From positions 1 through 50,839 of the IMG/VR virus record IMGVR_UViG_3300035698_009027: a stretch of DNA of 50,839 nt. The stretch is one strand, 5' to 3'. The position numbers and the translations under genes were made by a program. Numbering within the stretch: position 1 is the stretch's first letter; each line of letters opens with the position of its first letter. The notes under the pieces were generated by a model. The model was given only the letters and a program-made list of their open reading frames with translations. It was not told where the DNA came from and did no database searches. This document shows positions 7,818 through 16,090 of the stretch, piece by piece. Source of the stretch: a virus.

Positions 7818-9263
7818 ATGGTAGGTAACAAATTAATTACCAAACAAATGCCTTGGCATGCTAACATGACAGAGATGAACCATTTAGGTAAAGCTCTTAT
7901 TGCAAAGCCAGACAAGTTTGAGTCAAAAATTGGACAGTTGTTTACAGCTGAAAAGTATTCTGATAACCCTTTAACTGCTATGGCACTTAAAGAAGGTAGA
8001 GAGGAAAACACCAATTCTTCTATGTGGGAATGGGATATGCGTGCTGCAAGCACTAGACCTTTAGTAGTACTAGAAGATGTATCTCCTGGAGATACAACAA
8101 AAGGAAAGTTCAAAGGGACTTTCAAAATCAAATTAGATGAGAACTGGTATGAGCCAGGAGACATCATTACTCCAGGAACTACTAACAAGAAGTTCCAATG
8201 TAGAGTACAAGAAGAGCGTGTTCCTCATGGGAAAGGTTTTATCTACACTTTACGTTTGATGAGTGATAACCCACAATTGTTTATTCCTTCTATGTATTTC
8301 AAAGCAGGAACACAATGGGGTAAATTGTATTCTCAATATGCTGAAGCTGAAACTCAATCAGGTTCTACACAATATGCTTTGCCTATCACTATGGCAAACA
8401 GAATGTCTAGATTCAGAAAGAAGTACAAGGTTACAGGAGATGCACACAATGAGGTATTGGCTGTAAAGATTCCAGACTCAATGGGTACTTACCATGATTC
8501 ATGGGTTAAGTATGCAGAGGTAGAGTACTGGCAACAATGGTACAGAGAAATTGAAAGAGGATACTGGTACTCAAGAAGTACAGATTCAGTATTATCTGCC
8601 AATGGTAGACCAATCAGAACAGGACCAGGATTACAAGAGATGTTAGAAGATTCTCACACACAGCGTTATTCTCACTTAACTGCAAGGTTAATTGAAGAGT
8701 ACTTAATGGGTATTTTCTACTCAAGAGTTAAGCCAGGTGCTGCAAGAAAAATCAAAGGATATTCAGGTGAATATGGAATGATTAACTTCCACAGAGCTAT
8801 ACAAGATTGGGCAACTAAAACTGGATTTATTCAGGTGGTACAAGATTTATTTATCCAGAAGGGTTCTTCTGAATACAATGATAATGCTGTATCTGCAGGT
8901 TACCAATTCACAAAATACAGAATGGCAAATGGTGCTGAATTAGAATTAATTCACAATCCACTTTATGATGATAGAGAAATCAATTTTGAAATTGACCCTG
9001 TTACAGGTTACCCTCTTGAATCTCAAAGAATCACATTCTTAGATTTCTCAGGAGAAGGTAAATCTTCTAACTGTAGAATAGTAAACAAAAACAAGTCATA
9101 CAAACTTGGGTATGTTGCTGGTTTGACCAACCCTTATGGTCCTAATGATGGAAAGTTAATGAGCCATTCAGGTGACTTCTATGAAATGCATGTTGAGAAA
9201 CAATCAGGTATGCACATTGAAGACATTGGAAGATGTGGTGAATTAATCCTTTCTAGAAACTAG
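7818..9263 (+). CDS. Major capsid protein, HK97-fold, crAss-like
   Basis: The 481-residue product has features I associate with crAss-like major capsid proteins: a W-x-K-Y-A-E-V-E-Y-W-Q-Q-W-Y-R-E helix near residues 227-245, followed by ERGYWYSRST, the stretch NGRPIRTGPGLQEML, and a downstream LMGIFYSRV segment. It would build the icosahedral shell in several hundred copies. Unlike its neighbours it uses four CGT arginine codons (near 8040, 8217, 8253 and 8664) in a genome where CpG is nearly absent, which fits selection for fast decoding in a very highly expressed gene. An intrinsic terminator follows at 9283. No clear cleavage propeptide can be identified by eye. Confidence 0.93.
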   Translation: MVGNKLITKQMPWHANMTEMNHLGKALIAKPDKFESKIGQLFTAEKYSDNPLTAMALKEGREENTNSSMWEWDMRAASTRPLVVLEDVSPGDTTKGKFKGTFKIKLDENWYEPGDIITPGTTNKKFQCRVQEERVPHGKGFIYTLRLMSDNPQLFIPSMYFKAGTQWGKLYSQYAEAETQSGSTQYALPITMANRMSRFRKKYKVTGDAHNEVLAVKIPDSMGTYHDSWVKYAEVEYWQQWYREIERGYWYSRSTDSVLSANGRPIRTGPGLQEMLEDSHTQRYSHLTARLIEEYLMGIFYSRVKPGAARKIKGYSGEYGMINFHRAIQDWATKTGFIQVVQDLFIQKGSSEYNDNAVSAGYQFTKYRMANGAELELIHNPLYDDREINFEIDPVTGYPLESQRITFLDFSGEGKSSNCRIVNKNKSYKLGYVAGLTNPYGPNDGKLMSHSGDFYEMHVEKQSGMHIEDIGRCGELILSRN

Positions 9264-9282
9264 GAACAAAAGGACAACTTAG

Positions 9283-9314
9283 AGTCAGGGATTGAGTTCC
9301 CTGACTTTATTTTA
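9283..9314 (+). terminator. Intrinsic terminator after the capsid gene
   Basis: A perfect 9-base stem (AGTCAGGGA at 9283-9291 with TCCCTGACT at 9298-9306) encloses a 6-base loop and is followed by TTATTTTA. It lies 20 bases after the MCP stop. It would end the capsid transcript or give a graded drop in expression before downstream genes. The remaining 96 bases to the next ATG are A-rich; no convincing promoter was recognised there, though one is expected if termination is efficient. Confidence 0.88.
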
Positions 9315-9410
9315 TACCATCAGAGAAGATGATTAAAATCAAATACTAAGTTCATTAACATACAATGAAAAGAACTATATACAAGAATTAATATTTATAA
9401 GCAAAACATT

Positions 9411-10205
9411 ATGGCAAAAGTAGAAATTAGACCATTAAGTATTCCAAAATGGCATGGTAAAACAGATCAGGAATCTTTCACACAACCACATACAATAGAA
9501 GCTTTATATGACCACAATACAGGTGGTTATGCAACTGGACTAACTGAACAAGAAGTAGAAAAGTATCAAAAAAAGTTAAAAGTAGACTTATCAAGTACTT
9601 TCAATCAAGATGAACCACACTCTTTCTGGAACAGCAAGATGGGTTCAATTAAATTGGAGAATGCAACAATGATCTTAGATGATGCAATTGCACTTGAATT
9701 TGTCAGAGTTAAAATGCTTAAAGCAAGCAAGTATGTTGCTAACAGTATGAAAGATTGGGAGAATGGATTGTACCCTGAAGCTACACATGTAATTTTTGAT
9801 GAATCTGAAGAAGAGAACATCAAAGCAAGTAAAGCTAAGAAAAGACAGGCTGCAGTTAAATTATCCTTAGACCTCTCTAAAGATGCACAAGCTAGTATCA
9901 TTCAGATATTAACTAACAAATCTGTAAGAGGTAAAAGTGACAACTATTTGGTTGGGGAGATTGATGACCTTATTAAAGATAGATTGGATGACTTCCTAAG
10001 AGAAGCTAGTAAAGACAAGAAAGACTTGTTTACTACAGCAGCAGTTATGGAAGCAATTCACAGAAATATCTTGACAAAAGAAGGTACAGCAGTTTTCTAT
10101 CTATCAGATAAGATTGGCTATGATTTTGAATCAGCTGTTGAATGGTTCCAAGATCCACAGAACCAAAACATGAAGACTAGCATCTTAGGTAAACTAAATA
10201 GTTAG
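9411..10205 (+). CDS. Conserved capsid-associated structural protein (264 aa)
   Basis: This protein directly follows the MCP. Its opening segment (residues about 1-95) resembles polypeptides positioned just after MCP in crAss-like genomes: a proline-rich start, an HNTGGYATGLTEQEVEKY segment and a SFWNSKMG turn. The middle is a charged helix bundle, ending with a FYLSDKIGYDFESAVEWFQDP segment. It may be an auxiliary head or cargo protein. No enzymatic motif is visible. The gene starts 96 bases after the capsid terminator, and the next gene follows after 19 bases. Function is inferred from position only. Confidence 0.72.
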   Translation: MAKVEIRPLSIPKWHGKTDQESFTQPHTIEALYDHNTGGYATGLTEQEVEKYQKKLKVDLSSTFNQDEPHSFWNSKMGSIKLENATMILDDAIALEFVRVKMLKASKYVANSMKDWENGLYPEATHVIFDESEEENIKASKAKKRQAAVKLSLDLSKDAQASIIQILTNKSVRGKSDNYLVGEIDDLIKDRLDDFLREASKDKKDLFTTAAVMEAIHRNILTKEGTAVFYLSDKIGYDFESAVEWFQDPQNQNMKTSILGKLNS

Positions 10206-10224
10206 ACTTCTAAAACAATTAAAA

Positions 10225-10944
10225 ATGAATATAAAAGAAATGCATTATGATTTTAAGAGTAAGCTTAATAAGCTAGACTCACAACAATACAGAAACTTAA
10301 AGGTTCCTGAGATTGATTGGAAGATTAATGAAGCAATTGAACTATTCACTAAGATTGTGGCTGAACCCAAATTTGCAACCAGATTAGGGTTTGAAATAAG
10401 TCAGAGAGTAATTGATGATATCAGAACTATTGTTGTTAACTCAAAGTCCTTGACTAAGACTACAGAAGATGCAGACACTGCTATCTTTAGTTTACCAAGT
10501 GATTACTTTAATTATGTAAGCACAGGTAAATTAATAATGAAAAGTGGAGCATGTGAACTAGCTGCAGACAAGGTATTTGTAAGACAACATGATGATAGTT
10601 TTCAAGTAAGTTCATTTGATAAAAGCTCTTTCCTTTGGAGAGAAGTTAACATCAGATTTTTTAATGGAGGTATAAAGGTGTTCACATCTGGAGAGTTTTC
10701 TGTAAAAAGTTTTAATATAGATTACATCAAACAACCTGTATCTGTGAATAACAGTGAAAGTTTTGTGGGAGGTAGCTATAAAACTTTGGCAGGAGTGGTT
10801 CTATCTACTAATGTAGATTGTGACTTACCTAGTACAGTCCACAGAGAAATTATAGATTTAGCTGTAGCTATAGCATCAGGTGATTTACAAGTTCCTGATT
10901 TAACAATTAAAAAAGATAAGTTGAATTATAATCAACTTTCATAA
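10225..10944 (+). CDS. Head-completion / neck protein candidate (239 aa)
   Basis: The product has an N-terminal helical hairpin containing DWKINEAIELFTK, then a beta-rich body with a long strand ending in FNIDYIKQP, and a C-terminal segment with DLPSTVHREIIDLAVAIASG. I associate the pattern of Y-I-K-x-P followed by C-x-L-P and H-x-E-I-I-D-L-A with a neck or head-completion protein family in crAss-like phages, possibly related to gp4-type connector proteins that sit under the portal. The family placement is from memory; the helical N-terminus and the place between capsid and abundant structural genes support it. Confidence 0.68.
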   Translation: MNIKEMHYDFKSKLNKLDSQQYRNLKVPEIDWKINEAIELFTKIVAEPKFATRLGFEISQRVIDDIRTIVVNSKSLTKTTEDADTAIFSLPSDYFNYVSTGKLIMKSGACELAADKVFVRQHDDSFQVSSFDKSSFLWREVNIRFFNGGIKVFTSGEFSVKSFNIDYIKQPVSVNNSESFVGGSYKTLAGVVLSTNVDCDLPSTVHREIIDLAVAIASGDLQVPDLTIKKDKLNYNQLS

Positions 10945-10968
10945 GTCAAACATTTAAAATTAAAAATT

Positions 10969-12000
10969 ATGTCAAGAAACAATGATGTTTTTACAGTATT
11001 AATTCCAACAGTTGCAACAATTGCAGTAGCAGGAACAGGCTTAGGTGCCTTAGCAGAAGGTGCTCTTGGAGCATTTGATTATGATACAAACTTAGCAGTA
11101 GATGGACCAGTAGATAAGTTCTTCTTTGCAGTAGGTATTAAAGATTTAGATGGTGTCTCTGACATCAACAGATCAGGTGGTACACACATCCAATCAAGAA
11201 ACATAGTATCTTTAACAAGCAACTGTTATACTGCACCTGTGCAGATGGTTACAGCTAGTGAGTTGAAAGTTATGCGTTGTGGTGGAGAAGTAGGTGTAAA
11301 AGTTGAAATCAGAAACCAAGAAGCTTACAGATTAAATGGTTACAATCAAGTTGTAAAAAACTTTATAGTACCAACATCTGAATGTGTTGATTGTGATTCT
11401 ACTTGTGAGGATGAAAATTCTGCTGCAGTTTTACAAAGCTTAGTTGATTTAATCAATGATGATGCTGATAAAGTTGTAGTTGCAAGTATTACAAGTGTAA
11501 CTGCAAATTCAGTAGTAACTCAAAGTTTAGTTATGACTGTTAATCCTAAATCATTGAAGAAATTCTCTGAAATTAACTTAGGATACTTTTTCCCTAACCA
11601 AACAGAAATCATTGTGACTTCTACAAAAGGGTTTAAGAATGCTACTATTACTACACCAATGGTGTATGAAGAAGGAGCAGGAACAGATGTTAAGCAATTA
11701 GAGTATGTTGCTAATGGATGGAAGAACAGTACTCCTTACAGAGTGTCTCCTTTAAATGGAGTTGCTTTAGAAGGTGCACAGTACTTTGCTGACCAAGATA
11801 AGAAGTATGATTTGATACACTTAAGTTATGACCAAGTTTCTGTTTCAGGATGGGAATCTAATGCTCATTTCATGAGAACAATCATTGCAACTTCTAATGA
11901 AGCAGGAGCTTTAAGTAAGAATGTAGGAGATTTTGTCAATGTAATGACAGCTGGTAAAGTTGATGCTATTGAAGTATGTGACAACCAACCTTCTTCTTAG
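10969..12000 (+). CDS. Abundant structural protein candidate (head fibre or decoration, 343 aa)
   Basis: The 343-residue protein begins with a small-residue, hydrophobic segment (residues about 8-33) and continues as a beta-rich body with a Cys-containing stretch near 138-147 (ECVDCDSTCEDE) that could bind metal or form a disulphide cluster. It carries one of the few CGT arginine codons of the genome and has its own strong terminator, both signs of high expression. A head-fibre, decoration or major tail-type role fits; a tail-tube protein is less likely if the virion is a podovirus. No homologue is recognised with certainty. Confidence 0.65.
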   Translation: MSRNNDVFTVLIPTVATIAVAGTGLGALAEGALGAFDYDTNLAVDGPVDKFFFAVGIKDLDGVSDINRSGGTHIQSRNIVSLTSNCYTAPVQMVTASELKVMRCGGEVGVKVEIRNQEAYRLNGYNQVVKNFIVPTSECVDCDSTCEDENSAAVLQSLVDLINDDADKVVVASITSVTANSVVTQSLVMTVNPKSLKKFSEINLGYFFPNQTEIIVTSTKGFKNATITTPMVYEEGAGTDVKQLEYVANGWKNSTPYRVSPLNGVALEGAQYFADQDKKYDLIHLSYDQVSVSGWESNAHFMRTIIATSNEAGALSKNVGDFVNVMTAGKVDAIEVCDNQPSS

Positions 12001-12020
12001 TATTCTTTAAATTAATATAA

Positions 12021-12058
12021 ATAGGGGTTAAGGATAAACCTTAACCCTTATTTTTTTA
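12021..12058 (+). terminator. Strong intrinsic terminator
   Basis: The 9-base perfect stem GGGTTAAGG (12025-12033) with CCTTAACCC (12039-12047) encloses the loop ATAAA. The stem extends outward by a G-T wobble and A-T pairs, and is followed by TTATTTTTTTAG. It lies 24 bases after the stop of the preceding structural gene and marks the boundary between the capsid/neck operon and the accessory surface island. Confidence 0.93.
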
Positions 12059-12087
12059 GTATCTTACAAACACTTAAAAATCTTAAG

Positions 12088-13029
12088 ATGGCAGACGTAA
12101 ATCATACATTAACTACACTACAAGATGTTAACTACATCTTAAACAATGAGCCTACAGCCATTGGATTTACTCTCTCTGAGATAGACCCTTGTACAGCAGA
12201 TAAGACCATTTTAGTAGGTACTATTGAGCCTGGGGTTAACTACAAGTTACCTATAAAAGTAGATGGCAGGTATAGTGTAAAGCTAGAACTGTTAGATACT
12301 GAATCTACTATTATAATAAACCATTATGTAAAGTTACAATTATCAACTATAGAGAGCATATTTTCTGTTACCTGTGATTGTGGTTGTGGATGTGCAGATT
12401 GCACAGACCTAAACTTAGACATATACAAAGCACTACTAGCAACAAGAAATAAGATAGATACCTTAAAATATTTGTCTTCTCCTAAGTATGACTCTTTCTT
12501 TCAGAAAGTTCATAAGGGAATTAGTTGTTTAATAGAGCCACAAATTTATTGTGACATTACTACAGAATCTGTAACAGGTGTATCACAATACAATTCACAA
12601 CTTACTAAAGATTTGATATCTTTAGATTATTTAATAATGTACTTTGCTGACCTTAGAGATGTTTCAGATTTAGATGAGATTGCTTACATCAATGATAAGT
12701 ATCAATCAGAGTCTATACTTTGTTGTATAAACTCTTCTGGAGTTAACATCAAAGAAATACAAGACATAGTAAATAGCACAACAACTACTACTTTATGTCC
12801 TGTATGTCCTGAGTACACAACAACAGCTTGTCCAACAACAACAACCACTACCACTGAAGAAGTAACAACTACTGAAGATCCAGTAACAACTACTACTACA
12901 GAGGACCCAGTTACAACAACAACTAGTACAAGTACAACAACAACAACTAGCACCACAACAAGCACAACTACAACTACCACAGCAGCACCAGATGATTGTG
13001 AGTTAGTAGGAACTGCAGATGAGGTATAA
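12088..13029 (+). CDS. Cys-rich protein with Thr-rich stalk (313 aa)
   Basis: Residues 1-100 are beta-rich. A cysteine cluster (TCDCGCGCADC, about 95-105) and a helical middle follow. Residues about 227-302 are a stalk dominated by threonine runs with interspersed Glu-Asp-Pro units and the terminal linker TTTTTTAAP. The last 11 residues, D-C-E-L-V-G-T-A-D-E-V, match a motif also found twice at the end of the next protein. The architecture suggests a virion surface protein with a flexible, possibly glycosylated stalk. No enzymatic domain was seen. Confidence 0.75.
   Translation: MADVNHTLTTLQDVNYILNNEPTAIGFTLSEIDPCTADKTILVGTIEPGVNYKLPIKVDGRYSVKLELLDTESTIIINHYVKLQLSTIESIFSVTCDCGCGCADCTDLNLDIYKALLATRNKIDTLKYLSSPKYDSFFQKVHKGISCLIEPQIYCDITTESVTGVSQYNSQLTKDLISLDYLIMYFADLRDVSDLDEIAYINDKYQSESILCCINSSGVNIKEIQDIVNSTTTTTLCPVCPEYTTTACPTTTTTTTEEVTTTEDPVTTTTTEDPVTTTTSTSTTTTTSTTTSTTTTTTAAPDDCELVGTADEV
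12780..12984 (+). repeat. ACA/ACT trinucleotide-rich tract coding a polythreonine stalk
   Basis: The 3' part of the preceding gene consists largely of ACA, ACT and ACC triplets with short pure runs such as consecutive ACA units near 12832 and 12918-12950. Because the unit is three bases, slippage would lengthen or shorten the stalk without breaking the frame. The tract may therefore vary between isolates. No ACG triplet is used. Confidence 0.7.
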
Positions 13030-13044
13030 AATAATTATAGAGAT

Positions 13045-13779
13045 ATGACAATAATATTGACATTAACAACAGCAGGTATAGACACTACTGCTTTTAATCT
13101 TTATTCCAATGCAGACAGTTATACTGCTATACAAGATACTGCCACTAGAGCAGAATTGATGGCAGGTAAAACAGTTACAATGCCAGCAGGTACTACAGCA
13201 ATAAAATGTGTAGCTACAGGTGAGTGTTCTTCTGAATTGTTTGTATCAGTAATAAACAAGTTAGCTCCATCAGGTTCTATCTCTGGAGGAGATTTATTAA
13301 CATGTGTTAATACAAGTAACATCTTAACTGCAAATGTAGTTTACCAAGGTACACCTTCTTACTTGTGGTCTCCAGGAGGAGCAACTACACAAAACTTAAC
13401 TGTCAATAGTCCAGGTACATATTCAGTACAGGTTACAGATAGTTACAATAACAAGACAAGTACTATCACTAAAATAGTTTCAGAAAATGTAATAGCACCT
13501 TCAGTCAACATAGTTGAGACAGGTTCATTACCAGGTTCTGTAACACTAAGTGCAAGTGGGTCTACTGCACAAGGTAGTAAGACTTATTTGTGGAGTACAG
13601 GAGAAACTTCTGCTAACATTATAGTAAATGGACCAGGAGTGTATGATGTTACAGTAACAGGAGGACTTAATGGATGTACAGCTAATCAGAGCATACAAGT
13701 TCTTGATTGCTCAATGATAGGGACAATAGAAGATGTTACCCCAGAATGTGAAATGGAAGGTAATGCAGAAGAAGTATAA
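13045..13779 (+). CDS. Ig/PKD-like surface protein, paralogue 1 (244 aa)
   Basis: Residues 1-72 form a module (LTLTTAGIDTTAFNLYS...) shared with the next gene. Two Ig/PKD-like repeats follow, recognisable by their YLWSPGGATTQNLTV and YLWSTGETSANIIV segments, the Y-x-W-S-x-G-x-T signature common in Bacteroidota gliding and adhesion proteins. The C-terminus carries two copies of an 11-residue motif (DCSMIGTIEDV and ECEMEGNAEEV) like that ending the previous protein. Probable virion surface adhesin or decoration protein that binds a surface carbohydrate or another fibre; exact role unknown. Confidence 0.78.
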   Translation: MTIILTLTTAGIDTTAFNLYSNADSYTAIQDTATRAELMAGKTVTMPAGTTAIKCVATGECSSELFVSVINKLAPSGSISGGDLLTCVNTSNILTANVVYQGTPSYLWSPGGATTQNLTVNSPGTYSVQVTDSYNNKTSTITKIVSENVIAPSVNIVETGSLPGSVTLSASGSTAQGSKTYLWSTGETSANIIVNGPGVYDVTVTGGLNGCTANQSIQVLDCSMIGTIEDVTPECEMEGNAEEV

Positions 13780-13800
13780 ACAAGTTAACAATTATAAATT

Positions 13801-14709
13801 ATGATAACAAAAATAACATTAACAACAGCAGGGATTGATACTACATCATTTACTTTGCATTCAGATGCAGACAATTATGCTGCAACTCTTGCAACTGTAA
13901 GTAGGTCTCAATTACTAGCAGGGTATGATGTTACAGTTCCTAGTGGCACAACAATAGTTAAAGTACAAGCTACAGGAGCTTGTTCTACTAGCATTTTGTT
14001 GTCAATAACAGCTACAACTGCAGCACCTGCAAATTGTCAAGTATGGACAGCTACAATGGCTGGACAAGTTCAATCAGGAGAAAGCATGACAGTTAATGCT
14101 GTTCTTTGTGATGGAAACAGTATTACTTATGTTTTATATGAAGGAGAGTCTGTAAACTTCTGTGGTACTATAACTAGTAGCACACTTAATGGAGGAACAC
14201 TAACCTCTGGTTCAGCTTGTACTTCTGCTTACAGAAGTGTAGTACTTGCATCTAGTGGGAACAATGATTACAGTGCTTGTGCTTCATCAAGTTACACAAA
14301 TTTCTATATGCCTAATGGTTCAAGACTATTAACTGCAACAAACATTTTTAGTGCTGCAAGTGGTGGAACAAGACCAGGTGCACTTTTCTTTAGAGAAGCA
14401 TCTACAATAGGTTGGAGACAATGGACTGGAACTGCATTTGGAGGACAAGGAGAATGTGTTTCTACAGATTGTAAAACATGGACATTGACTAGTAGTAATC
14501 ATCCATCAGGAGAGTTTACTGAAATAAGATATACTCCTTGTGAAGGAGGTCCTCAGATAACAATAACTACTGGAGGTCAGACAAGTCAATCTTTCTGTGC
14601 TGATATAGACTTTATAGAGATAGTAGATATGCCAGGATGGGATGGAGTTAAAGATGACAACATGGTTGGTGGATACAGTAATTTAACAGCAACAAGTCAA
14701 AGCTGTTAA
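13801..14709 (+). CDS. Surface protein, paralogue 2 (302 aa)
   Basis: The first about 78 residues repeat the N-terminal module of the preceding protein (LTLTTAGIDTT-F-L-S-AD-Y pattern, then V-P-S-G-T-T and a G-x-C-S turn), showing a tandem duplication. It is joined by a TTAAP linker to a different, Ser/Thr/Gly- and Cys-rich C-terminal part with two similar W-x-A/L-T-containing halves. It lacks the 11-residue tail motif. The shared N-terminus is likely an attachment or assembly domain and the C-termini the variable display domains. Its stop overlaps the next ATG by one base. Confidence 0.75.
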   Translation: MITKITLTTAGIDTTSFTLHSDADNYAATLATVSRSQLLAGYDVTVPSGTTIVKVQATGACSTSILLSITATTAAPANCQVWTATMAGQVQSGESMTVNAVLCDGNSITYVLYEGESVNFCGTITSSTLNGGTLTSGSACTSAYRSVVLASSGNNDYSACASSSYTNFYMPNGSRLLTATNIFSAASGGTRPGALFFREASTIGWRQWTGTAFGGQGECVSTDCKTWTLTSSNHPSGEFTEIRYTPCEGGPQITITTGGQTSQSFCADIDFIEIVDMPGWDGVKDDNMVGGYSNLTATSQSC

Positions 14710-15152
14710 TGACTGATGAACTAATTAAATTAATAAAACAACTTGTAAAGGTCACCCATTCAAGGGTGATCTTTGTAGGGAGTTTTGTAGACACCATAAG
14801 AGGTATATCTGGAACACCAAGAGATATAGACATTATTGTAAGAAAAGAAGACTTAGCTGCCTTAGAAGTTCTAGGAGAAGTTATCCCTTTAAAATACAAT
14901 CCTATGTTTAAAGGTAGAGAAAGATATTTCATAAAGACTGAAGTTATACCTATAGATGTATTTGTAGGAGATGGTCATTTAAGTGGTGCCACATTTGAAG
15001 ATGTACTAGTAGGAGAAACACTTGTAAAGGTGTACTCTAAAGAAAGTGAAATAGAATCAGCTGCAAAGCTTGCAGAACATGTTGAATCAATTCATTTAAG
15101 TACCTCAAGAAAGTATTTAAAAAGAGCAAACAAATTAAAAGAAAGACTATAG
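14709..15152 (+). CDS. Nucleotidyltransferase-fold protein (147 aa)
   Basis: The protein shows the minimal nucleotidyltransferase signature: G24-S25 at the end of the first strand, D39-I-D41 on the second, and a third acidic residue, D83, in PIDVFVGD. A basic helical C-terminus follows. Proteins of this fold transfer NMP groups to proteins, RNA or small molecules, including sugar phosphates; the substrate cannot be read from the sequence. All three acidic residues are present, so it may be active. The ATG overlaps the previous stop, the product overlaps the glycosyltransferase start by one base, and an 11-pair hairpin lies in its first codons. Confidence 0.75.
   Translation: MTDELIKLIKQLVKVTHSRVIFVGSFVDTIRGISGTPRDIDIIVRKEDLAALEVLGEVIPLKYNPMFKGRERYFIKTEVIPIDVFVGDGHLSGATFEDVLVGETLVKVYSKESEIESAAKLAEHVESIHLSTSRKYLKRANKLKERL
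14747..14774 (+). promoter_or_regulatory. Terminator-like hairpin inside the start of the nucleotidyltransferase gene
   Basis: Eleven paired positions (AAAGGTCACCC at 14747-14757 with GGGTGATCTTT at 14764-14774, one G-T wobble) enclose the loop ATTCAA. It lies 38 bases into a gene, where such a stable G/C-rich stem is unusual for this AT-rich genome. It could act as an attenuator, lowering enzyme expression relative to the upstream fibre gene, or modulate translation. Only three T residues are contributed by the right arm, so full termination is not expected. Confidence 0.5.
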
Positions 15153-16072
15153 TGAGATATATATGTGCACAACCTACTAACAATTACTATACTTGGCAAG
15201 TAGAGGTGTTGATACAGAACTTTAAAAAGCAAGGAGTTAATCCTAATCAGATTGATATCTTGTGTTCTACTACTACAGGGGAGATTCCTGAAGTATGGAA
15301 AAGGTTACAAGCACATTATAACACTGTAAGGTTCTTCTTTTACAAAGACACAAGAAAGGATAAAAGTTATATACCTTCTATCTATTTTAATTTAATGAAA
15401 AATCACATGATGGCTCACCCTGAATTAGAAAAAGAAAGGTTATTTTTACATGACAGTGATATAGTGTTTACTAGACCCCCAGAAGTTAGTTGGGTTGAAG
15501 GTAAAACCTGGTATATGAGTGATACAAATTCATACATAAACTATGACTATATACAGAAGAAAGGAGATGACATCTATAAGATGATGTGTCAGATTATAGG
15601 GATAGACCCACTGATACCAAAATTAATGAATAGTAACTCTGGTGGTGCACAGTATATAATCATAGGAGAGAACTGGAAGTTTTGGGAAAAGGTAGAAAGA
15701 AATAGCATTGAGTTGTATTCTTATTTTAAAAGAGTTGAAAGCTCTTATGTTAAGAAGCATCAGAATGACTACCCCATACAGAAGTGGACTGCAGGAATGT
15801 GGTCATTGCTTTGGAATGCTTGGAGAAATGGTCATGAAACCAAAGTAGATACAAGACTAGATTTTGGGTGGAGCACTCAAGATATTGATGTAACTAAAAA
15901 GAATTGGATTTTACATAATGCAGGAGTGACTGACAATCAAAGTAGATTGTTTTTTAAAGGAGAGTACTTACACAAGTTGCCTTATAAAAGAATACTAGAT
16001 ATAGACAAAGACAAAGCTAGTTTCTATTATTGGACAGAAGTACAGGAAGCAGGTAAAAATACAATTTTATAA
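15152..16072 (+). CDS. GT-A-like glycosyltransferase (306 aa)
   Basis: A Rossmann-like start (MRYICAQPTNNYYTWQVEVL) leads to the acidic H-D-S-D motif at residues 100-103, the D-x-D type metal/UDP-sugar site of GT-A enzymes, then an N-S-G-G-A-Q acceptor-loop motif near 165 and W-I-L-H-N-A-G near 255, resembling the terminal His motif of such enzymes. It probably transfers a sugar from a nucleotide donor. The likely start is GTG at 15152, which overlaps the TAG of the nucleotidyltransferase gene, implying translational coupling. Placement between surface-protein genes suggests that virion fibres are its acceptors; host surface glycans are an alternative. Confidence 0.8.
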   Translation: MRYICAQPTNNYYTWQVEVLIQNFKKQGVNPNQIDILCSTTTGEIPEVWKRLQAHYNTVRFFFYKDTRKDKSYIPSIYFNLMKNHMMAHPELEKERLFLHDSDIVFTRPPEVSWVEGKTWYMSDTNSYINYDYIQKKGDDIYKMMCQIIGIDPLIPKLMNSNSGGAQYIIIGENWKFWEKVERNSIELYSYFKRVESSYVKKHQNDYPIQKWTAGMWSLLWNAWRNGHETKVDTRLDFGWSTQDIDVTKKNWILHNAGVTDNQSRLFFKGEYLHKLPYKRILDIDKDKASFYYWTEVQEAGKNTIL

Positions 16073-16090
16073 AACATAAACAATAAACCT

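Noticed and set aside
9315-9410. Promoter between the capsid terminator and the next gene
   Set aside because: A restart would be expected, but I found no TAnnTTTG box or other convincing element in this A-rich stretch.
12702-12980. Minus-strand frame coding polyvaline opposite the Thr-rich stalk
   Set aside because: It is the antisense reading of the ACA/ACT tract; low complexity and no start context.
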